Positions 17,071-26,607 of a stretch of 64,000 nucleotides of DNA are shown here, in pieces. The position numbers and the translations under genes were made by a program. The notes under the pieces are model-generated. The model did not search any database, was not told the origin of the DNA, and worked only from the letters and a program-made list of their open reading frames with translations. Positions within the stretch are counted from its first letter, which is position 1. Every line of letters begins with the position of its first letter. The DNA comes from Saprospiraceae bacterium (GTDB lineage Bacteria > Bacteroidota > Bacteroidia > Chitinophagales > Saprospiraceae): the NCBI GenBank assembly GCA_016714085.1, contig JADJNW010000017.1, positions 1 to 64,000 on the forward strand, given 5' to 3'.

Positions 17071-17883
17071 CTACGCAATTTGAGCGAAATTGATGCAAAA
17101 TTCTGCAAATTGTAGTATAGCTTGCTGGGTTTTTCTTTTTGCCTCGAGCATCCCCATGTGTGCTACCTCTTCCAAAATAAGAATAGCCGTAGAATCGGGA
17201 AGTGTCAACTGCCGCTTGGCGTCGTCTTTAGGTATAGCATTATCTTCTTCTCCAAGAATAAATAGAACTGGAATCTTTAGGTTTTTCAATACTTCTGAGC
17301 GATCGGGGCGATTTTTCATGGCATTCAAAGCAGCAATGACGCTTTCATCCTTGAATCGGGCAGCGCGATGAATGAGCTTATCCACTAAAAAAGTATTGCT
17401 TTGTGCAAATTTCGGCGCGAACAAATTCGGAACAAACTGCTTCACATATAAGGGTGTGCCTTTGGTCTTTACCACCTCAATACTGCGCACGCGACCTTCT
17501 ATTTTCTCTGGATTATCAGCATAAGGATGGGAATGGAACAAGCCTAGGCCATAAAGCTTTTCAGCGTATTTTTCTGCAAAAGCCAAGCTGGTATAGCCGC
17601 CCATCGAATGCCCAATAAGTATAATGCGTCGGAGATTAAGTTCTTCTATCACAGCATTGACAGCACCTGCCATCAATTCAATAGAAAGGTTTTCTATGTA
17701 TTCGCTCTCGCCGAAGCCAGGAAGATCAAGATATACTACGCTGTAACCCGCATCCAGAAACTCCTGTTTGTACTCTCGCCACACGAAGCTATCTTCTCCG
17801 AAGCCATGTACAAAAACAATGGGGATGCCCTTGCCTTCGGCATTATAGGCGATTTTTTTGTCTTTGAAAGTTGTGAATTTCAT
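17071..17883 (-). CDS. Alpha/beta-fold hydrolase
   Basis: 270 aa, no signal peptide. The nucleophile elbow is GHSMGG, the oxyanion HGFGED lies near the N-terminus, a later GEEDNAIP supplies the likely catalytic Asp and HMGMLE the catalytic His, so the triad looks complete. The order fits the general esterase/lipase/epoxide hydrolase superfamily; the substrate cannot be deduced. It lies 62 bases downstream of PrsW in gene order but in a separate position on the minus strand, and may share its transcript. Confidence 0.85.
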   Translation of the reverse strand: MKFTTFKDKKIAYNAEGKGIPIVFVHGFGEDSFVWREYKQEFLDAGYSVVYLDLPGFGESEYIENLSIELMAGAVNAVIEELNLRRIILIGHSMGGYTSLAFAEKYAEKLYGLGLFHSHPYADNPEKIEGRVRSIEVVKTKGTPLYVKQFVPNLFAPKFAQSNTFLVDKLIHRAARFKDESVIAALNAMKNRPDRSEVLKNLKIPVLFILGEEDNAIPKDDAKRQLTLPDSTAILILEEVAHMGMLEAKRKTQQAILQFAEFCINFAQIA

Positions 17884-17992
17884 TCTTTGTCAGTGAATCC
17901 TGCGTTTTGTCGCTAAAAATATAAAGGAAGTTGGGTTTTTTATATCTTTACTGTATAAGATTCACTTTTTTTGCCAATGAAATCCATTTGTG

Positions 17993-19246
17993 ATGTCTGG
18001 CTTTGCAAATATAAAGAGTGGGCTATCCAAAATAGAATCTTTGGAGCGCGAATTGAATCTGAAGCAACTTCAGATCAATCGGCTATTGACCATTACTCAA
18101 GCCATCAATAATAATGTATCCGCCAAAGAATTGTATCAGATGTACCAATCTTTTTTGGGTTGGGAACTGAGCGTAAAAAAAATGGCCCTCTATATTCGCG
18201 GTGAAAAAGGATGGTCTTTAGAAGCTTCGCTTGGGATTTCTGAGGAATTGCTAAATTCCGACATTACAGCTTATCTTTCTATTTTTACACATTTACGTAA
18301 TATTGAAGAAACCGATCATCAATTGATCCGAGAATTTGATGTGGTGATACCAGTAAAACATAAAGATCATGCGCTGGCTTATGTATTTATTGGTGGATTC
18401 GGCGAAGATGATGATATGTACAATAAAGTACAATTTATTACGACGATTACTAATATCATTGCTGTAGCCATAGAAAACAAGCGCCTTTTTAAACGCCAAT
18501 TGGAGCAAGAGCGCCTGAATAGGGAAATGGAGCTTGCAAGCGAAATGCAAAAAATGCTCATACCTAAAAGCTTGCCAACTAAAGAGTTTTATGACCTTTC
18601 AAGCATTTACAAGCCGCAGATGGGCGTCGGAGGTGATTATTTTGATTTCATGGAATTTGAAGATGGTAAAATTGTCTTTTGTATTGGCGATATTTCTGGC
18701 AAAGGGATTGCGGCAGCGTTATTGATGGCAAATTTTCAGGCAAATTTTCATACACTCATCAACAAGCGCACAGGGTTAGATGAATTTATTCGTGACTTGA
18801 ACAAATCGGTCAATCTTATTACCGAAGGCAATTGGTTTATTACTTTTTTCATCGCTGAGTACGATTTCAAAAAACAGAGCCTTCGCTATGTAAATGCAGG
18901 GCACAATCCACCAGTAGTAGCTGCTGTAGACGATTTTTTCTTTCTTGATCGAGGTTGTACAATGTTAGGTTCGTTTAAGGAATTACCAGAAGTGGAAGTA
19001 GGAGAATGCTTTTTTCAAGAAGACGCTTTGATATTTGCTTTTACTGATGGTTTGACCGATTTGCGCAACAAAAATGGGGATTTTTTGAATGAAAAAATGT
19101 TATTCAATTTTGTAAAAGATAATTACGACTTGTCAGCGACACAATTCAACAAGCTGCTGATGGAGCGTATCGAAGCATTCAAAGGTGACCAGACCTACCC
19201 GGATGATTTTACAATCCTAACCTGTAAGATTTTCAATAAAAAGTAA
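17993..19246 (+). CDS. SpoIIE/RsbU-type PP2C serine phosphatase with GAF-like sensor region
   Basis: 417 aa from ATG 17993. Residues about 1-45 form a Leu/Glu-rich coiled coil, then a GAF-like region (about 45-165) ending in a linker helix, then a PP2C domain. Metal-binding acidic residues appear in GGDYFDFME, CIGDISGKGIAAAL, FTDGLTDL and PDDFTIL. RsbU relatives dephosphorylate anti-anti-sigma factors in partner-switching stress signalling. No RsbV/RsbW genes are present in the window, so the partner is unknown. The ATG was chosen over the adjacent GTG at 17990. Confidence 0.88.
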   Translation: MSGFANIKSGLSKIESLERELNLKQLQINRLLTITQAINNNVSAKELYQMYQSFLGWELSVKKMALYIRGEKGWSLEASLGISEELLNSDITAYLSIFTHLRNIEETDHQLIREFDVVIPVKHKDHALAYVFIGGFGEDDDMYNKVQFITTITNIIAVAIENKRLFKRQLEQERLNREMELASEMQKMLIPKSLPTKEFYDLSSIYKPQMGVGGDYFDFMEFEDGKIVFCIGDISGKGIAAALLMANFQANFHTLINKRTGLDEFIRDLNKSVNLITEGNWFITFFIAEYDFKKQSLRYVNAGHNPPVVAAVDDFFFLDRGCTMLGSFKELPEVEVGECFFQEDALIFAFTDGLTDLRNKNGDFLNEKMLFNFVKDNYDLSATQFNKLLMERIEAFKGDQTYPDDFTILTCKIFNKK

Positions 19247-19440
19247 AATTTTCATAATACTTGTTTTCCGAGAAGTGATTAAGGGTTGTTGTTCATCAAC
19301 TTATATCAGTCGTATCCGTTTTTCTGTCTATAAACGAATATTCAATATGCTAGTGGTGCAACAATTATTGAAAAAATGGGATTAATATTGTAGATTAAGC
19401 GCGATTTTGAAGAGGCGTTAAATTTTTGATATTGGTAAAA

Positions 19441-19468
19441 TGTCTAAGGTTTAATGTCTAAAGTTTAA
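19441..19468 (+). repeat. Two tandem copies of a 14-mer before the TM2 gene
   Basis: TGTCTAAGGTTTAA (19441-19454) is followed directly by TGTCTAAAGTTTAA (19455-19468), one mismatch. The second copy ends five bases before the start codon at 19474. It may be a simple duplication or an operator. Confidence 0.6.
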
Positions 19469-19473
19469 ATAAA

Positions 19474-20280
19474 ATGAAGGATAAAAATATAGCGGGTATT
19501 TTAGCATTATTCCTTGGTTGGGCAGGCATTCATCGATTTTATCTTGGTCAACCGGGCTTGGGTATTTTTTATCTGATTTTGGCAGCTACAGGCATTTCTT
19601 TTTTACTGGGTGTGATCGATGCAATTGCTTTTTTTGGAATGGATGTGGATAATTTTAATGTAAAATATAATAAAGATTTCTATAGAGCCACCCCAAAAGA
19701 GCAAAGAGGGAGAACAGATTTTGACAGAGATCGTCGATATTATTATGATCGGAATATGCGTAGGCAGCAAGATCGTCAGGAAAGAAGCGATAACCGCCAG
19801 CAACGCAGGAATGTAGCACCTCAATCGAAGCGCAGCAACGAAGAAGAAAAGGCTAGCGGTATTCGCAAATTCAAAGACTACGAATACGAAGGCGCCATTG
19901 CTGATTTTGAAAAAGCATTGAAAATTAATCCTCGAGATGTGGCGGTACACTTCAATCTGGCCTGTACGTATTCGTTGATGGAAAATGTGGAAAGTGCCTT
20001 CTTCCATTTGGATAAAGCAGTCGCTTTTGGATTTAATGATACCAAGCGTATCAAAGAACACGATGCATTAGCTTATTTGCGTATTCAACCAGAATTTGAA
20101 GAATTTGAAAAAAATGGTTTCAGATTAGCACAACAAGAAGTAGAAATACAACAAGAAGAAGTGTTGGATTTGAACAGTGAAGATTTGCTCAAGCAATTGC
20201 AGCGTTTGGGTGATTTGCGCGAGAAAGGACTTTTAACCGAGGAGGAATTTGCAGCGCAAAAGAAAAAGCTTTTAAGTTAA
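19474..20280 (+). CDS. TM2-domain protein with TPR-like middle and SHOCT C-terminus
   Basis: 268 aa. The N-terminal 60 residues form a TM2 domain: two hydrophobic helices around GWAGIHRFYLGQPGLGIFYL. Residues about 70-125 are basic and Arg/Asp/Gln-rich, probably disordered. Residues about 130-205 look like a TPR pair (YEGAIADFEKALKINPRDVAVHFNLACTYSLM). The end (LLKQLQRLGDLREKGLLTEEEFAAQKKKLL) is a SHOCT domain. The combination suggests an inner-membrane scaffold; no enzyme activity is visible. It stands alone, with a tandem repeat in its leader. Confidence 0.82.
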   Translation: MKDKNIAGILALFLGWAGIHRFYLGQPGLGIFYLILAATGISFLLGVIDAIAFFGMDVDNFNVKYNKDFYRATPKEQRGRTDFDRDRRYYYDRNMRRQQDRQERSDNRQQRRNVAPQSKRSNEEEKASGIRKFKDYEYEGAIADFEKALKINPRDVAVHFNLACTYSLMENVESAFFHLDKAVAFGFNDTKRIKEHDALAYLRIQPEFEEFEKNGFRLAQQEVEIQQEEVLDLNSEDLLKQLQRLGDLREKGLLTEEEFAAQKKKLLS

Positions 20281-20345
20281 TTTTTAACAAATTGACAACC
20301 AACACTTAGCGCAGTTTATTCGTTTTACCCGTAAAGAGACAAGCG

Positions 20346-21005
20346 ATGATTGCAGAACAATTGGTTACGAACGAGATTATTCCGTTACGGACATCCGATA
20401 CTGGCGACGAAGCACTGAGTATGATGAACGAGTTTTACGTGCGGCACCTGCCGATTGTAAATAATAGCGAGCTGCTTGGTTTGGTTTCGGAAGATGATAT
20501 TCTCAATTTTGACGCCAATGAGGCGGTTGGTTCCTATAGTTTGTCTCTCGCCCGCCCTTATGTAAAAGCCTCCGACCATGTGTATGAGATTATGCGGTTG
20601 CTTTCAGAGTATCATCTGACGCTTGTGCCGGTGGTTGATGAACAAAATAACTATATCGGGGTAGTAATTCAGGAAGATATATTGGATTACTTTGCAGGTA
20701 CAACCGCATTCAGCGAATCGGGTAGTATTATTGTGTTGGAAGTACATCGTCATGACTATTCACTTGCAGAGATTGCCCGCATTGTAGAATCTGAAAATGC
20801 AATTGTCACCAGTGTCCTTTTAGATACAGAAATTGATACGCCAATCATGGAAGTGACGCTCAAGGTCAATACTCAAAATATTAGTGCGATTACTGCAACG
20901 TTAGAACGATTTAATTATCAAATAAAAGCCTATTTTAATGAATCAGAGTTTTCAGATACGCTCAAAGAACGTTACGATTCATTCATGACATACTTAAATG
21001 TTTGA
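20346..21005 (+). CDS. CBS-domain protein
   Basis: 219 aa with two CBS motifs (about residues 1-55 and 75-120; examples VRHLPIVNNSELLGLVSEDDI and LTLVPVVDEQNNYIGVVIQEDIL) that form a Bateman module binding adenosine nucleotides. The C-terminal 90 residues (ETEVHRHDYSLAEIARIVESE and similar) have an ACT-like beta-alpha-beta pattern that could be a second ligand-sensing unit. Neither half has catalytic residues. A ligand-controlled regulator is likely, the partner unknown. A strong terminator follows at 21027-21064. Confidence 0.83.
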   Translation: MIAEQLVTNEIIPLRTSDTGDEALSMMNEFYVRHLPIVNNSELLGLVSEDDILNFDANEAVGSYSLSLARPYVKASDHVYEIMRLLSEYHLTLVPVVDEQNNYIGVVIQEDILDYFAGTTAFSESGSIIVLEVHRHDYSLAEIARIVESENAIVTSVLLDTEIDTPIMEVTLKVNTQNISAITATLERFNYQIKAYFNESEFSDTLKERYDSFMTYLNV

Positions 21006-21026
21006 TTAAACCCGACAAAATTTCAA

Positions 21027-21064
21027 AAAAAGGGAGAATTTTATAGTTCTCCCTTTTTGTTTTT
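21027..21064 (+). terminator. Rho-independent terminator
   Basis: A 12-bp stem (21027-21038 with 21047-21058, arm AAAAAGGGAGAA) has an 8-base loop and runs into T-rich sequence. It follows the CBS gene by 22 bases and isolates it from the Omp85 gene. Confidence 0.87.
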
Positions 21065-21100
21065 AACAAAATCCTTAAATTGTATGCAGATTTTGAAGAG

Positions 21101-22496
21101 ATGCGGATATTTTGGCTACTTTTTTTGTTGGGTGCAAAATTTATAGTAAGTGCTCAACAGTTTGTGCATATTGATAAGATTACCGTAGAGGGCAATAAAA
21201 GAACCAGAACGGAAATCATTCTCCGGGAACTTCGGTTTAACGTGGGAGACAGCATCCCTATGCAAGTTGTCGACACCTTCTGTCGTGAAAGCGAACAGCT
21301 AATACTCAATACTAGCCTATTCAATAAAGCAAAAGTTACACTTATACCCTGTGAGTCCTGTCCATCCAACACTATGATCGTTCAGGTATCAGTGGATGAA
21401 GCCTGGTATTTATATCCGGTGCCAATTTTTGAGTTAGCGGATCGCAACTTCAATGTTTGGTGGGTAGAACAAGATCGTTCTTTGCAAAGAATCAATTTTG
21501 GAACAGAATTTACGCATCTCAATATTAGTGGCCGCGGCGATCGATTGAAAATCGCGGCAAAGCATGGCTATACACATAATTATACCTTGCGTTACAACTT
21601 GCCTTATATCAATAAAAATCAAACAGTAGGGCTTTCTGCGGATGTATCGTATTCACAAAATCGGGAAGTCAATTACGCGACAGCTGGTAACAAACAACTT
21701 TTCTATCGCGATAGTAGCAATTTTATATACAGTACTTTCCGTTCGGTACTAGGATTAACTTATCGGCCCGGCTTGCGTACTTATCATTATTTTAATCTGG
21801 GATTTTATCAAAATAGGATTTCTGACTTTGTTGCTGATGAATTGAATCCTCATTTTTTCTGGAAGGAGCAGATATGCAACGCTTTTTTCTTTTGCATATC
21901 AGTTTGTGTACGACGAGCGCGATGTTCGACCTTATCCAATGAATGGAAAGTATATCTCGGTTCGTCTGGAGCGCGATGGCTTGGGTATTTACAATGACCG
22001 CAATGCACTTACACTGCTTACTTATTACGATCATTATTTTTCTTTTTCGCCCAAATGGAGTTTAGGACTCAGGACAGGGGGCAAAGTTTCGCTTATTCGT
22101 ACGCAGCAACCTTACAACGATAATCGCGCGATTGGTTTTGGAAGGAATGATTTACATGGTTTTGATTACTACATCATAGACGGTATGGATATGGGCTTTT
22201 TGAAGTCGAGTATTCGATATCAGCTATTAAAAGAGGAAATAAATTTTGGCAAACTTGTGCCAATTCGCCAGTTTCGTAGCATGCCTATTAAAATGTATTT
22301 TACTTTAAATAGCGATTGGGGCTATGTGAATGAGCCGTTTTTAAGAGAGAATAATTTTTTGGTTAATCAATTGTTATGGGGCGGCGGTATTGGGCTTGAT
22401 TTTGTTTTATTTTATGATAAGGTGCTACAAATTGAATACAGTATCAATCATTTAAAAGAAAAAGGTATATTTTTGAATATTAATTTGAATCTTTAG
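21101..22496 (+). pseudogene. Omp85/BamA-like outer-membrane protein, one frameshift
   Basis: Start at ATG 21101 (signal peptide MRIFWLLFLLGAKFIVSA). One POTRA-like domain follows (VHIDKITVEGNKRTRTEIILRE), then beta-strands of an Omp85 barrel. The frame breaks near the T6 run at 21853-21858: the written frame goes on to a stop at 21997, while the next frame gives GRSRYATLFSFAYQFVYDERDVRPYP, continuous with the barrel to the stop at 22496. Restored length is about 465 aa. Omp85 proteins insert or secrete beta-barrel proteins; this short form resembles TamA-like or two-partner exporters. The frame could be a sequencing error. Confidence 0.8.
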
Positions 22497-22542
22497 GGAT
22501 ATTGCCTTTTGATATTCCCATTCCATTACGCCAATAATAAAA

Positions 22543-23427
22543 ATGCAAGTTGTCGTTTACAGCCGCGAATTCAAGGAAAGCGATACGCCCCATATTCAGC
22601 ATCTTTTCGATACCCTGCACCGTGAAGGCATCAATGCTTATGTTTACCGACCTTATTTAGAGGAGATTAAAGATAAAATTAAATTTAAACGTGATATAGG
22701 CGTATTCGAAGGGTACGTAGATTTTGCAGTTAAAAAATTGGATTTTTTTATTACCCTTGGCGGGGATGGGACAATTCTATCCGCACTTTTACATCTTCGC
22801 AATAGCAATGTGCCGATAGTTGGTATAAATCTTGGGCGCTTGGGTTTTTTGGCCAGCATTGAAAAAAAACGAATTCCAGAAGCCATTAGCCTTTTAAAAC
22901 GAGGAATGTATCAAATTGACGAACGACGACTGCTTTATCTGGAATCCAATTTCCCTGTTTTTGGTGACATTCGTTTCGCACTCAATGATTTTACCTTGCT
23001 CAAGCGGGACACCTCTTCAATGATTACCATTCATACTTATATCAATGGCTCATATCTCAACTCTTACTGGGCAGATGGTTTGATCGTAGCAACGCCAACG
23101 GGTTCTACAGGTTACTCGCTCAGTTGTGGCGGACCTATTGTTTTTCCCGATTCCGGCAATTTTGTGATCACACCTGTAGCGCCGCATAACTTGAGTGTGC
23201 GCCCAATCGTCATTTCGGATAGCTCGGTTATTTCATTTGAAATCGAAGGTCGGGCAGAGAATTTTCTTTGCACACTGGATTCACGATTTGAAACGATCAC
23301 TTCGGCACATCAATTGGCAGTGCGCAAAAATGATTTTAACATCAAATTGGTGCAATTATTAGACGTGGATTTTTTGCAAACGATCCGCGATAAGCTTATC
23401 TGGGGAGTAGATTCAAGAAATACTTGA
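22543..23427 (+). CDS. nadK: NAD kinase
   Basis: 294 aa, normal length. GGDGTIL (TLGGDGTILSALL) is the ATP/NAD kinase signature and NLGRLGFLA follows, with the substrate-binding NDFTLLKRDTSSMI and ATPTGSTGYSLSCGGPIV segments. It phosphorylates NAD to NADP with ATP and is the only route to NADP in most bacteria. The stop is 3 bases from the convergent deacetylase stop. Confidence 0.95.
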   Translation: MQVVVYSREFKESDTPHIQHLFDTLHREGINAYVYRPYLEEIKDKIKFKRDIGVFEGYVDFAVKKLDFFITLGGDGTILSALLHLRNSNVPIVGINLGRLGFLASIEKKRIPEAISLLKRGMYQIDERRLLYLESNFPVFGDIRFALNDFTLLKRDTSSMITIHTYINGSYLNSYWADGLIVATPTGSTGYSLSCGGPIVFPDSGNFVITPVAPHNLSVRPIVISDSSVISFEIEGRAENFLCTLDSRFETITSAHQLAVRKNDFNIKLVQLLDVDFLQTIRDKLIWGVDSRNT

Positions 23428-23430
23428 TAA

Positions 23431-24075
23431 TCAAGCAGTCTTCTTTAGTTTGATCACTTCGATTTCGTTCAATTGCTCAAAAATATAACCTTTTTGCGTA
23501 AAGTGATCGAAAACTTTTGGAAGTACATATTGCAATTTTTCAACAGCTTTCAGGCTATCATGGAAAACTACAATTGAACCGGGCTTTGCATTATTAATAA
23601 CATTATCCAAACATTGTTCGGTAGAAATATTCGCATCAAAATCCCCACTCAGCACGTCCCACATCACGATTCGGTAATGGCGCTGCAAAAATTGAGCTTG
23701 TTTTGGCTTGAGACGACCATAAGGTGGCCGGAATAATGCCGAATGCGTTAAGCTGGCGCAGTGACGTACATTATGAAAATAAGGAATATTTTCTGTATTC
23801 CAGCCATTAAGATGGTTAAATGTATGATTACCAACGGAATGCCCCGCTTCTTTCACCTGTTTGAAAACTTCGGGGTGCTTGCGGATATTATCGCCCACAC
23901 AAAAAAAAGTCGCTTTGGCATTGTATTCTGCCAATAACTCAAGCACCCAGGGCGTCACTTCAGGAATCGGGCCATCATCAAAAGTTAAATACAATACCTT
24001 TTCATTCGACGGGATGCGCCAGGTAAAATTTGGAAAAAGGTTTTGAATGACTTGTGGCGTTTTGATCAAATACAT
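23431..24075 (-). CDS. Polysaccharide deacetylase (NodB homology, CE4)
   Basis: 214 aa. TFDDGP holds the catalytic base Asp and zinc-binding Asp; HSVGNHTFNH gives the two zinc-binding His; RPPYG is the third motif; and VFHDSL supplies the final His. This set is complete for a CE4 carbohydrate esterase that removes N-acetyl groups, for example from peptidoglycan or a capsule. There is no clear signal peptide, so the protein may be cytoplasmic or use a non-classical route. Convergent with nadK. Confidence 0.9.
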   Translation of the reverse strand: MYLIKTPQVIQNLFPNFTWRIPSNEKVLYLTFDDGPIPEVTPWVLELLAEYNAKATFFCVGDNIRKHPEVFKQVKEAGHSVGNHTFNHLNGWNTENIPYFHNVRHCASLTHSALFRPPYGRLKPKQAQFLQRHYRIVMWDVLSGDFDANISTEQCLDNVINNAKPGSIVVFHDSLKAVEKLQYVLPKVFDHFTQKGYIFEQLNEIEVIKLKKTA

Positions 24076-24461
24076 GGCTTTTGGATTTTAATATGTTCAT
24101 GATAAAAATACTACATCAACAAAGTATCAAGCTTTGTCGAGAAAAAGATGTCAATATTTTGATTTTCAAAAAAATACATCTTGTTAGACGCGCTTATAAA
24201 TGGCGAGTCCAAAACTTTACCAGTAAGTCAATTTAGTTGCTCTTTGCCTATGGGCGTTTGTGTTTTCATGCAACCAGGGTGGCAAGCTCTGCTAAATTCT
24301 GTAACTTTGCGTTTCTGATAAAAATCATTTAGTCAGTTCGGAGAGTTCATTTTTTGGAAAACGTTTGTTAGCAAATTTCGCTGCCTGGACTAATAAAATT
24401 TTCCGAATTTTCTTTGGTTTTTGTTGCTTTTTTACAAAAGACTCTAAATCTAATCGTTAGA
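24076..24461. other. Intergenic region between the deacetylase and gltX
   Basis: 386 bases, divergently flanked. A Bacteroidota -7 element, TAACTTTG, lies at 24302-24309 on the plus strand, about 150 bases before the gltX ATG, without a good -33 TTG at the right spacing. A 47-codon ORF at 24093-24236 has no recognisable features and is not called. Nothing else is clear. Confidence 0.4.
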
Positions 24462-25985
24462 ATGGAAAATATCCGCGTGCGATTTGCACCCAGCCCAACA
24501 GGGGCGCTACACATTGGAGGCATCAGAACGGCTTTATACAATTATCTTTTAGCGAAAAAACACAAAGGAACTTTTATTCTGCGTATCGAAGATACCGACC
24601 AAACTCGGTACGTACCTGGGGCTGAAGAATATATCATTGAATCGCTTCGCTGGTGCGGGATTGTGCCGGATGAAGGGCAAAGTTTTGGTGGCGAATATGG
24701 GCCGTATCGTCAGTCAGATCGGAAAGAAATTTATGCAAAATATGCCGAGCAATTGGTTCAAAACGGCTATGGTTATTATGCTTTTGACACCGCGGAAGAA
24801 CTTGAAAAACAGCGCGAACAAGATAAAACTTTCAAATACGGCGCGGAAACGCGGATGAAATTAAACAATAGTTTGGCGCTTTCGCCAGACGAATTGCAAC
24901 AGCGAATCAATAGCGGAGAGCCTTATGTTATTCGCCTGAAAGTGCCAGAAAATGAGGAAGTTATCGTGCAGGATTTGATACGAGGCGAAGTTGTATTTCG
25001 CAGCGATGAACTGGATGATAAGGTAATGCTGAAGGCTGATGGAATGCCCACATACCACTTGGCGAATATTGTAGATGATTATTTGATGAAAATAACTCAT
25101 GTTATTCGTGGTGAAGAGTGGCTGCCGAGTACAGGACATCATGTATTACTGTATCGCTTTTTGGGTTGGGCTGACAAAATGCCTCAATTTGCTCATTTAC
25201 CGCTCATTTTAAAACCTGATGGCAAAGGCAAGCTCAGCAAGCGCGATGGAGTGCGCCTTGGCATTCCCGTATTTCCCTTATCCTGGAAAGGTGAAACGCC
25301 CGAAGAATCTTTTACGGGCTTCCGCGAATTTGGCTTCTTGCCACAAGCATTACTGAACTTTCTGGCATTTTTAGGTTGGAATCCTGGCACAGAGCAGGAA
25401 ATTTTTGCACTGGAAGAACTAACACAAGCGTTTTCATTAGAAAAAATCAGCAAATCGGGGGCGCGTTTTGATTTTGACAAAGCAAAGTGGTTTAATCAAC
25501 AGTACATTCACGCAGCCGATCCTGTGACTTTAGAGCAATTAGTGCGTCCAATTATTGAACAGCAAGGCTATTATCCAGAACAAGCTTTTCTGGAAGGTTT
25601 CTGTAAACTCATGCAGGAGCGGGTGGGGCTTTTGCCCGAATTTTGGGAGAAAGGCTACTATTTTTTCAGGAATATAAAGGATTATGACACAAAAAATGTG
25701 CAAAAACGCTGGAAGCCCGAGAGCCGGGAAATGTTTGCAGAATTGATTGAAACGCTTGAGAATCTTGAAAGCAGCCATTGGAAGGAACAAGACGTTCATG
25801 CTAAAGTAGAAGCATTTATGACCGAGCGCGGTCTAAAACCAGGCGATGTATTTCCGCTACTGCGTGTAGCATTGGCAGGCACAATGCAAGGACCAGCTGT
25901 CTTTGAAATGATGGCTTTATTGGGTAAAGATGAAGTAACCGAACGTTTGCGGAATGCGATAACACTTTTTGATACCTTTGTTTAA
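24462..25985 (+). CDS. gltX: Glutamyl-tRNA synthetase
   Basis: 507 aa from ATG 24462; the frame open from 24414 adds a hydrophobic lead absent from the family. The HIGH-like motif is PTGALHIGGIRTALYNYL and the KMSKS-like motif is KLSKRDG, with the connecting domain (DPVLLKADGMPTYHLANIVDD-type segment) and an alpha-helical anticodon-binding C-terminus. It charges tRNA-Glu, and in bacteria without glutaminyl-tRNA synthetase often tRNA-Gln. A small conserved protein gene follows 43 bases later. Confidence 0.95.
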   Translation: MENIRVRFAPSPTGALHIGGIRTALYNYLLAKKHKGTFILRIEDTDQTRYVPGAEEYIIESLRWCGIVPDEGQSFGGEYGPYRQSDRKEIYAKYAEQLVQNGYGYYAFDTAEELEKQREQDKTFKYGAETRMKLNNSLALSPDELQQRINSGEPYVIRLKVPENEEVIVQDLIRGEVVFRSDELDDKVMLKADGMPTYHLANIVDDYLMKITHVIRGEEWLPSTGHHVLLYRFLGWADKMPQFAHLPLILKPDGKGKLSKRDGVRLGIPVFPLSWKGETPEESFTGFREFGFLPQALLNFLAFLGWNPGTEQEIFALEELTQAFSLEKISKSGARFDFDKAKWFNQQYIHAADPVTLEQLVRPIIEQQGYYPEQAFLEGFCKLMQERVGLLPEFWEKGYYFFRNIKDYDTKNVQKRWKPESREMFAELIETLENLESSHWKEQDVHAKVEAFMTERGLKPGDVFPLLRVALAGTMQGPAVFEMMALLGKDEVTERLRNAITLFDTFV

Positions 25986-26028
25986 GAATTGTCCAGGCTC
26001 ATTTTTTAACAATTTCTCATGCTGCGCT

Positions 26029-26226
26029 ATGCCTAAAAAAAAACCACAACAAGGCAAACCCGAAGTGCACGAGCATCTGGAGGGGTTTGATATAAAAATC
26101 AATGAATTTGGGGAGATTATTTCTACATTTAAGGTAGATAAACTCAATGATTTTTTGAATGAAACGGTGGATGACAAAAAGTTGCGTGAGCGAAAGGACA
26201 CAGAAAAAATAGGCGAAGAAGAGTAG
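26029..26226 (+). CDS. Small acidic conserved protein downstream of gltX
   Basis: 65 aa from ATG 26029 (a start at 25969 overlaps gltX and is less likely). It is Lys/Glu-rich with a motif FDIKINEFGEIISTFKVDKLNDFLNE and a charged C-terminus; no signal peptide. It lies 43 bases after gltX, as small hypothetical genes do in other Bacteroidota, which is support from memory only. Function is unknown. Confidence 0.68.
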   Translation: MPKKKPQQGKPEVHEHLEGFDIKINEFGEIISTFKVDKLNDFLNETVDDKKLRERKDTEKIGEEE

Positions 26227-26607
26227 TCATATTATGAAAAAATGTTGATTGACAACGCTTTCGAGAAAATTGAATGTTATTTTTCAAGCATCATTTGACA
26301 GATTTTAATAATTTGCAGCTTAAAATTAGGACTTAGTATTTGGATGTTAGATGTTGGATACTTTTGCTATATCTTAAATCTAAGTTTTAAGGACAGAAAC
26401 AAGGACATAATCACAAAAACCGATCATCCCATGAATTTCATCAGACTATCTGGCGAATTTAGTTCTGCCTTTTATTCAACACACTTCTGCATACAAAATC
26501 CAATAATCGCCACAGGGAAACCCAGTACAACTTAAATACTGAACTGCTGACTATTTTCTTAACGTACTTGAGAAAAAACATCCCTATTCACAAAAAGTGA
26601 ACAAATT
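26227..26607. other. Leader region upstream of the giant adhesin
   Basis: 381 bases without a credible gene. A -7-like TACTTTTG is at 26359-26366, with TTTG at 26339-26342 only 16 bases upstream, so the promoter is a weak match. If used it would give a leader of about 240 bases. A 63-codon ORF (26344-26535) shows no domain and is not called. Confidence 0.4.

Noticed and set aside
19603..20061. 152-codon ORF antisense to the TM2 gene
   Set aside because: No family features; the sense strand has clear TM2 and SHOCT domains.
24093..24236. 47-codon ORF between the deacetylase and gltX
   Set aside because: Basic, no signal or domain, and no start-site support; it is probably chance.
26344..26535. 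63-codon ORF before the adhesin
   Set aside because: No domain, signal peptide or promoter that favours it.
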